The position numbers and the translations under genes were made by a program. Source: Larix kaempferi (lineage: Eukaryota > Streptophyta > Pinopsida > Pinales > Pinaceae). From it: DNA of 64,000 nt. Below the pieces are notes generated by a model. It was not told the DNA's origin. It saw only the letters and a list, made by a program, of their open reading frames with translations, and did not search any database. Shown here piece by piece: positions 61,801 to 64,000 of this stretch; within the stretch, counting starts at the first letter, position 1, and every line of letters begins with the position of its first letter. Where the stretch lies: positions 44,597,501 to 44,661,500 of the forward strand of contig BSBM01000106.1 in assembly GCA_027924585.1 (NCBI GenBank). The letters run 5' to 3'.

Positions 61801-62952
61801 ACTTCTTTTGTTATAAATGTGAAGCTATTCTAATGTCTGCATAATATATGTGTAACTATAATGTTTTGAGAGTATAAGATATTGTTAATTTGCAAAATAT
61901 AACAAAAAAAGGAAACATAACAGAGTTAGTCTACTCATTCATGATATTCACTGCATATCATTCATTTATTTTAACCTCCCTTCCTTGTACTAGAGTACGG
62001 TACAGAAAACAGTACGTGGAAAAATGCGGGGAAGGTATTTGTTCATTCATTACCTATACTTATTCAACAATATACATATTCATAATTAGATCAGAAATTC
62101 AATCATTTTCTCTTGTAGGATGATAACTATCAATATTTAACTAATGAATACTAAATCAACAGCTATAAAAAATAAATTATAACTACTTAGGAATGAAATA
62201 ACAAGTAGAACTTGCAACTGTAGATAGGGTGGACAAACACCCAAGGAGGCCTATTCCTCTCAACCTTCTCCAGAAGAAGCAGCCAAACTACTTCCCTCCT
62301 TTGGACCCTCGAGCCTGTTTATTGAACCACTAGGTAAAAGACTCTGTGTAGAAGCAAGGCACTCAGGTTGTATAACCAGCAATCAATAAGGACATGCCAA
62401 ACACCTCAATCTCTGCACTCAGTAGTAAAACTCTGCACTCAGTAGTAAATAAGGGAGACTTACACCATGATCAAAAACCTAATTTTTCCACCCATCGAAT
62501 CTCTTGTGTGCATACAGCGGAACCACAAGGTAAATTTCCTCATCAAGAAAAGTGTTGGGCCTGAGTCCAAATTCGATGGCTCTTAAAAAGATGCCTAGGT
62601 CTTTTTGGTGGTCGATTTTCAATAAATGAGCCTCAAGCTCCAGTTCCACAATCCAGGGAACTTGACCTCACTTCAATGGAGTTGTCCCATACCAACGTCT
62701 AGTTACTTGATTCATGATGCTGCCACTTGTCCATTTCCTTCTACCACATATTCCATTCCACCTAGTGGGTCAGTAAACACTCTTTCAACAGTTCTCCTTG
62801 GGTGACTGTCTCCTATTTTATTTATTTAAATAATAATATTGTGCAATTACAGTCATCCTTGGACACTTGTCCAAATATAAAACTTTACAATAAAATTTAA
62901 GCTAATGTTTTCTTCAAACATAAAATGTTTTTCAGCAAAGGGGTATGTTACA
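58846..62952 (-). repeat. LTR of a second subfamily fused to the Gypsy D 5' LTR
   Basis: This part resembles the solo LTR at 27723-32176 rather than the Gypsy D 3' LTR. It shares AAACACCCAAGGAGGC, GTGTAGAAGCAAGGCACTCA, CCATTCCACCTAGTGG, CAGTCATCCTTGGACAC and the terminus GGGGTATGTTACA (62952). It has its own copy of the GGGTACCCCGAGGCTTACTT module at 58958-58978. The full right LTR (57664-62952, 5.29 kb) is therefore a hybrid with a duplicated module. No genes are supported inside. Confidence 0.65.
59520..59615. repeat. 39-bp tandem repeat, about 2.4 copies
   Basis: TAAACTATATGCAAAGTACC begins at 59523, 59562 and 59601, with CATGCATTTCCTATAGTATG between. Confidence 0.85.
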
Positions 62953-63715
62953 GAGAGTGTGTGTGTGAGAGAGAGGGGGGGGGGGGGGGATTAGTAATGG
63001 TTAGGGGGAGAGGAGGGAGAGCGAGAGAGAGAGAGAGAGAAAGAGAGGAGAGGGTTTTAGTTGTAGGGAGTGAGAAAGATAGATGGGAGGTGTGGTTAGA
63101 GGCAAGTGCAGGTGTATGGAAGAGAGAGAGACCGAGAGAGGGGGTTAGTAAGGGCTAGGGAGAGGAGGGGGTTTAGGGCTAGGGGGAGTAGGAGAGAGAC
63201 AGAAAGAGTAGGATGGTTAAAGATGGGGGAGAGGTTAAGGAGAGGGATAGGGGGTTTATAGAGAGAGAGAGGTGTAGAAGTAGGGAACAGAGAGTGAGAG
63301 AGGGGTTTTGTAAGGGTTATGAGGAGGAGGATATAGAGAGAGGGTGGTTAGGGGTATGGGGAGTAGGAGAGACAATAAGAGAGGGAAGGTGGATAGGTGT
63401 GGGTGGGGTGGGGTGGGGTGGGGTGGAGTGGGGTGGGTTAAGGGGTTATAGAGAGATAGAGAGGGAGGAGGGTGTCAGGGGGGGTAGAAGAGAGAAAGGG
63501 GTGGGGTATATGGGTTGGTGGAGAGTACATAAGAGATAGAGAGACAGGGGGTTAGTAAGGCTTAGGTGTAGGAGGGGAGAGAGTGAGCACGAGTTAGGTG
63601 TAGGAGGGGAGAGAGTGAGGAAGGGTTAGCAGTGACAGGATTATGAGAGATATAGAGGGAGGGGGGTTTAAGAGTGGTGGGGATTAGGGAGAGGGAGAGG
63701 AGGGGTTAGGGAGTG
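62953..63715. repeat. GA/GGGTTAG-rich satellite block, right copy
   Basis: Begins directly at the LTR end (62952) and aligns with 47500-47810. It includes a 15-base G-run at 62975-62989 and GAGAGA runs. The frames at 62925-63158 and 63213-63539 are low-complexity R/E/G and are rejected as genes. Confidence 0.8.
63399..63438 (+). repeat. (GGGGT)n tract
   Basis: GGGTGGGGTGGGGTGGGGTG and continuation, with at least six G-triplet or longer runs separated by single T, capable in principle of forming a G-quadruplex. Confidence 0.8.
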
Positions 63716-63765
63716 GTGGGTGTATAAATTTATTCAACACTTAAAAACATAAATTTGTTAAGTTA

Positions 63766-63871
63766 ATAACGCGCCCGCGTTATGTACGTACAAAATGAGT
63801 GCACGTTTTGTATATACAAAAACGTGCGCCAATCAAAATATTTGAATTTAAATAGAACGTGCACGCGTTCT
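63766..63871. repeat. Palindrome cluster (arm-6 nt core-arm), right cluster
   Basis: ATAACG-CGCCCG-CGTTAT (63766-63783) and AGAACG-TGCACG-CGTTCT (63854-63871) have perfect arms. CAAAATG-AGTGCA-CGTTTTG (63791-63810) has one transition. A half site AAAAACG-TGCGCC lies at about 63817. Same 6-6-6 plan as the cluster at 47.1 kb. Confidence 0.75.
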
Positions 63872-64000
63872 GGAGCACCTAATCACCCCCTCCTCCTGCA
63901 TCCATGTGTCAACCACAGTCCTATGTGGTTGGTTCATACTTACCAAACCTGTTCTATGGAATTTACTGAACCATAGCTAATTAGGCATTTCCACCATTTT
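63872..64000. other. Window end, nothing recognised
   Basis: Short unique-looking sequence with no gene or repeat evidence. Confidence 0.4.

Noticed and set aside
62925-63539. Plus-strand R/E/G-rich frames
   Set aside because: Low-complexity translation of GA satellite.

Overview
The window looks like intergenic DNA from a large, repeat-rich plant nuclear genome. The evidence is Ty1/Copia and Ty3/Gypsy LTR retrotransposons primed by plant initiator-Met tRNA, a plant-type L1 LINE carrying its own RNase H, AT-rich filler, triplet microsatellites and telomere-like CCCTAA/AAACCCTA minisatellites. A gymnosperm is my best guess, because the elements are old and heavily decayed, some LTRs exceed 4 kb and no intact host gene is visible. 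That is inference, not proof. I saw no bacterial genes, CRISPR arrays, rRNA or tRNA genes. || Layout. 1-3265: 3' half of a minus-strand Copia element (Copia A), with an LTR running off the left edge, an 89-bp minisatellite, an unusual array of small hairpins, and a pol remnant with internal deletions. 3266-5189: unassigned. 5190-7130 and 16274-17527: two direct copies of one AT-rich repeat. The first copy carries a 1.07-kb poly(A) retroposon with a 16-bp target duplication, and the second copy shows the empty site. 7161-13280: a decayed, essentially full-length minus-strand L1 LINE. 13281-16273: AT-rich DNA, the 3' end of a Gypsy element and an ORF relic. 17560-20593: a CpG-rich stretch followed by a multi-exon pseudogene of unknown family. 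22.2-27.7 kb: CAT-repeat satellite, a minus-strand Gypsy LTR with unfamiliar ORF relics, a telomere-like minisatellite and a 359-bp tandem repeat. 27723-32176: a 4.45-kb solo LTR with a 5-bp target duplication. 33549-46137: a plus-strand Gypsy element (Gypsy C) whose 5' LTR was split by a complete 6.65-kb minus-strand Copia (Copia B) and whose pol stops at RNase H. 46138-48205: an LTR fragment, palindromes and GA/GAT satellite. 48206-62952: a minus-strand chromovirus-like Gypsy (Gypsy D) with very long LTRs; its right LTR is a hybrid of two subfamilies. 62953-64000: GA-rich satellite, a (GGGGT)n tract and palindromes. || How it fits together. This is a nested retrotransposon landscape. Reverse transcriptases, integrases and RNases H are recognisable, but every coding unit has stops or frameshifts. 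Most in-frame stops can be read as C-to-T changes (CAG to TAG, CGA to TGA, CAA to TAA), as expected for long-methylated DNA. The observations I find least conventional are two sets of short palindromes that keep a fixed spacing while their arms change in a complementary way (1.2-1.8 kb, and 47.1/63.8 kb), and an exon-like donor/acceptor layout on the antisense strand of the giant Gypsy LTRs.
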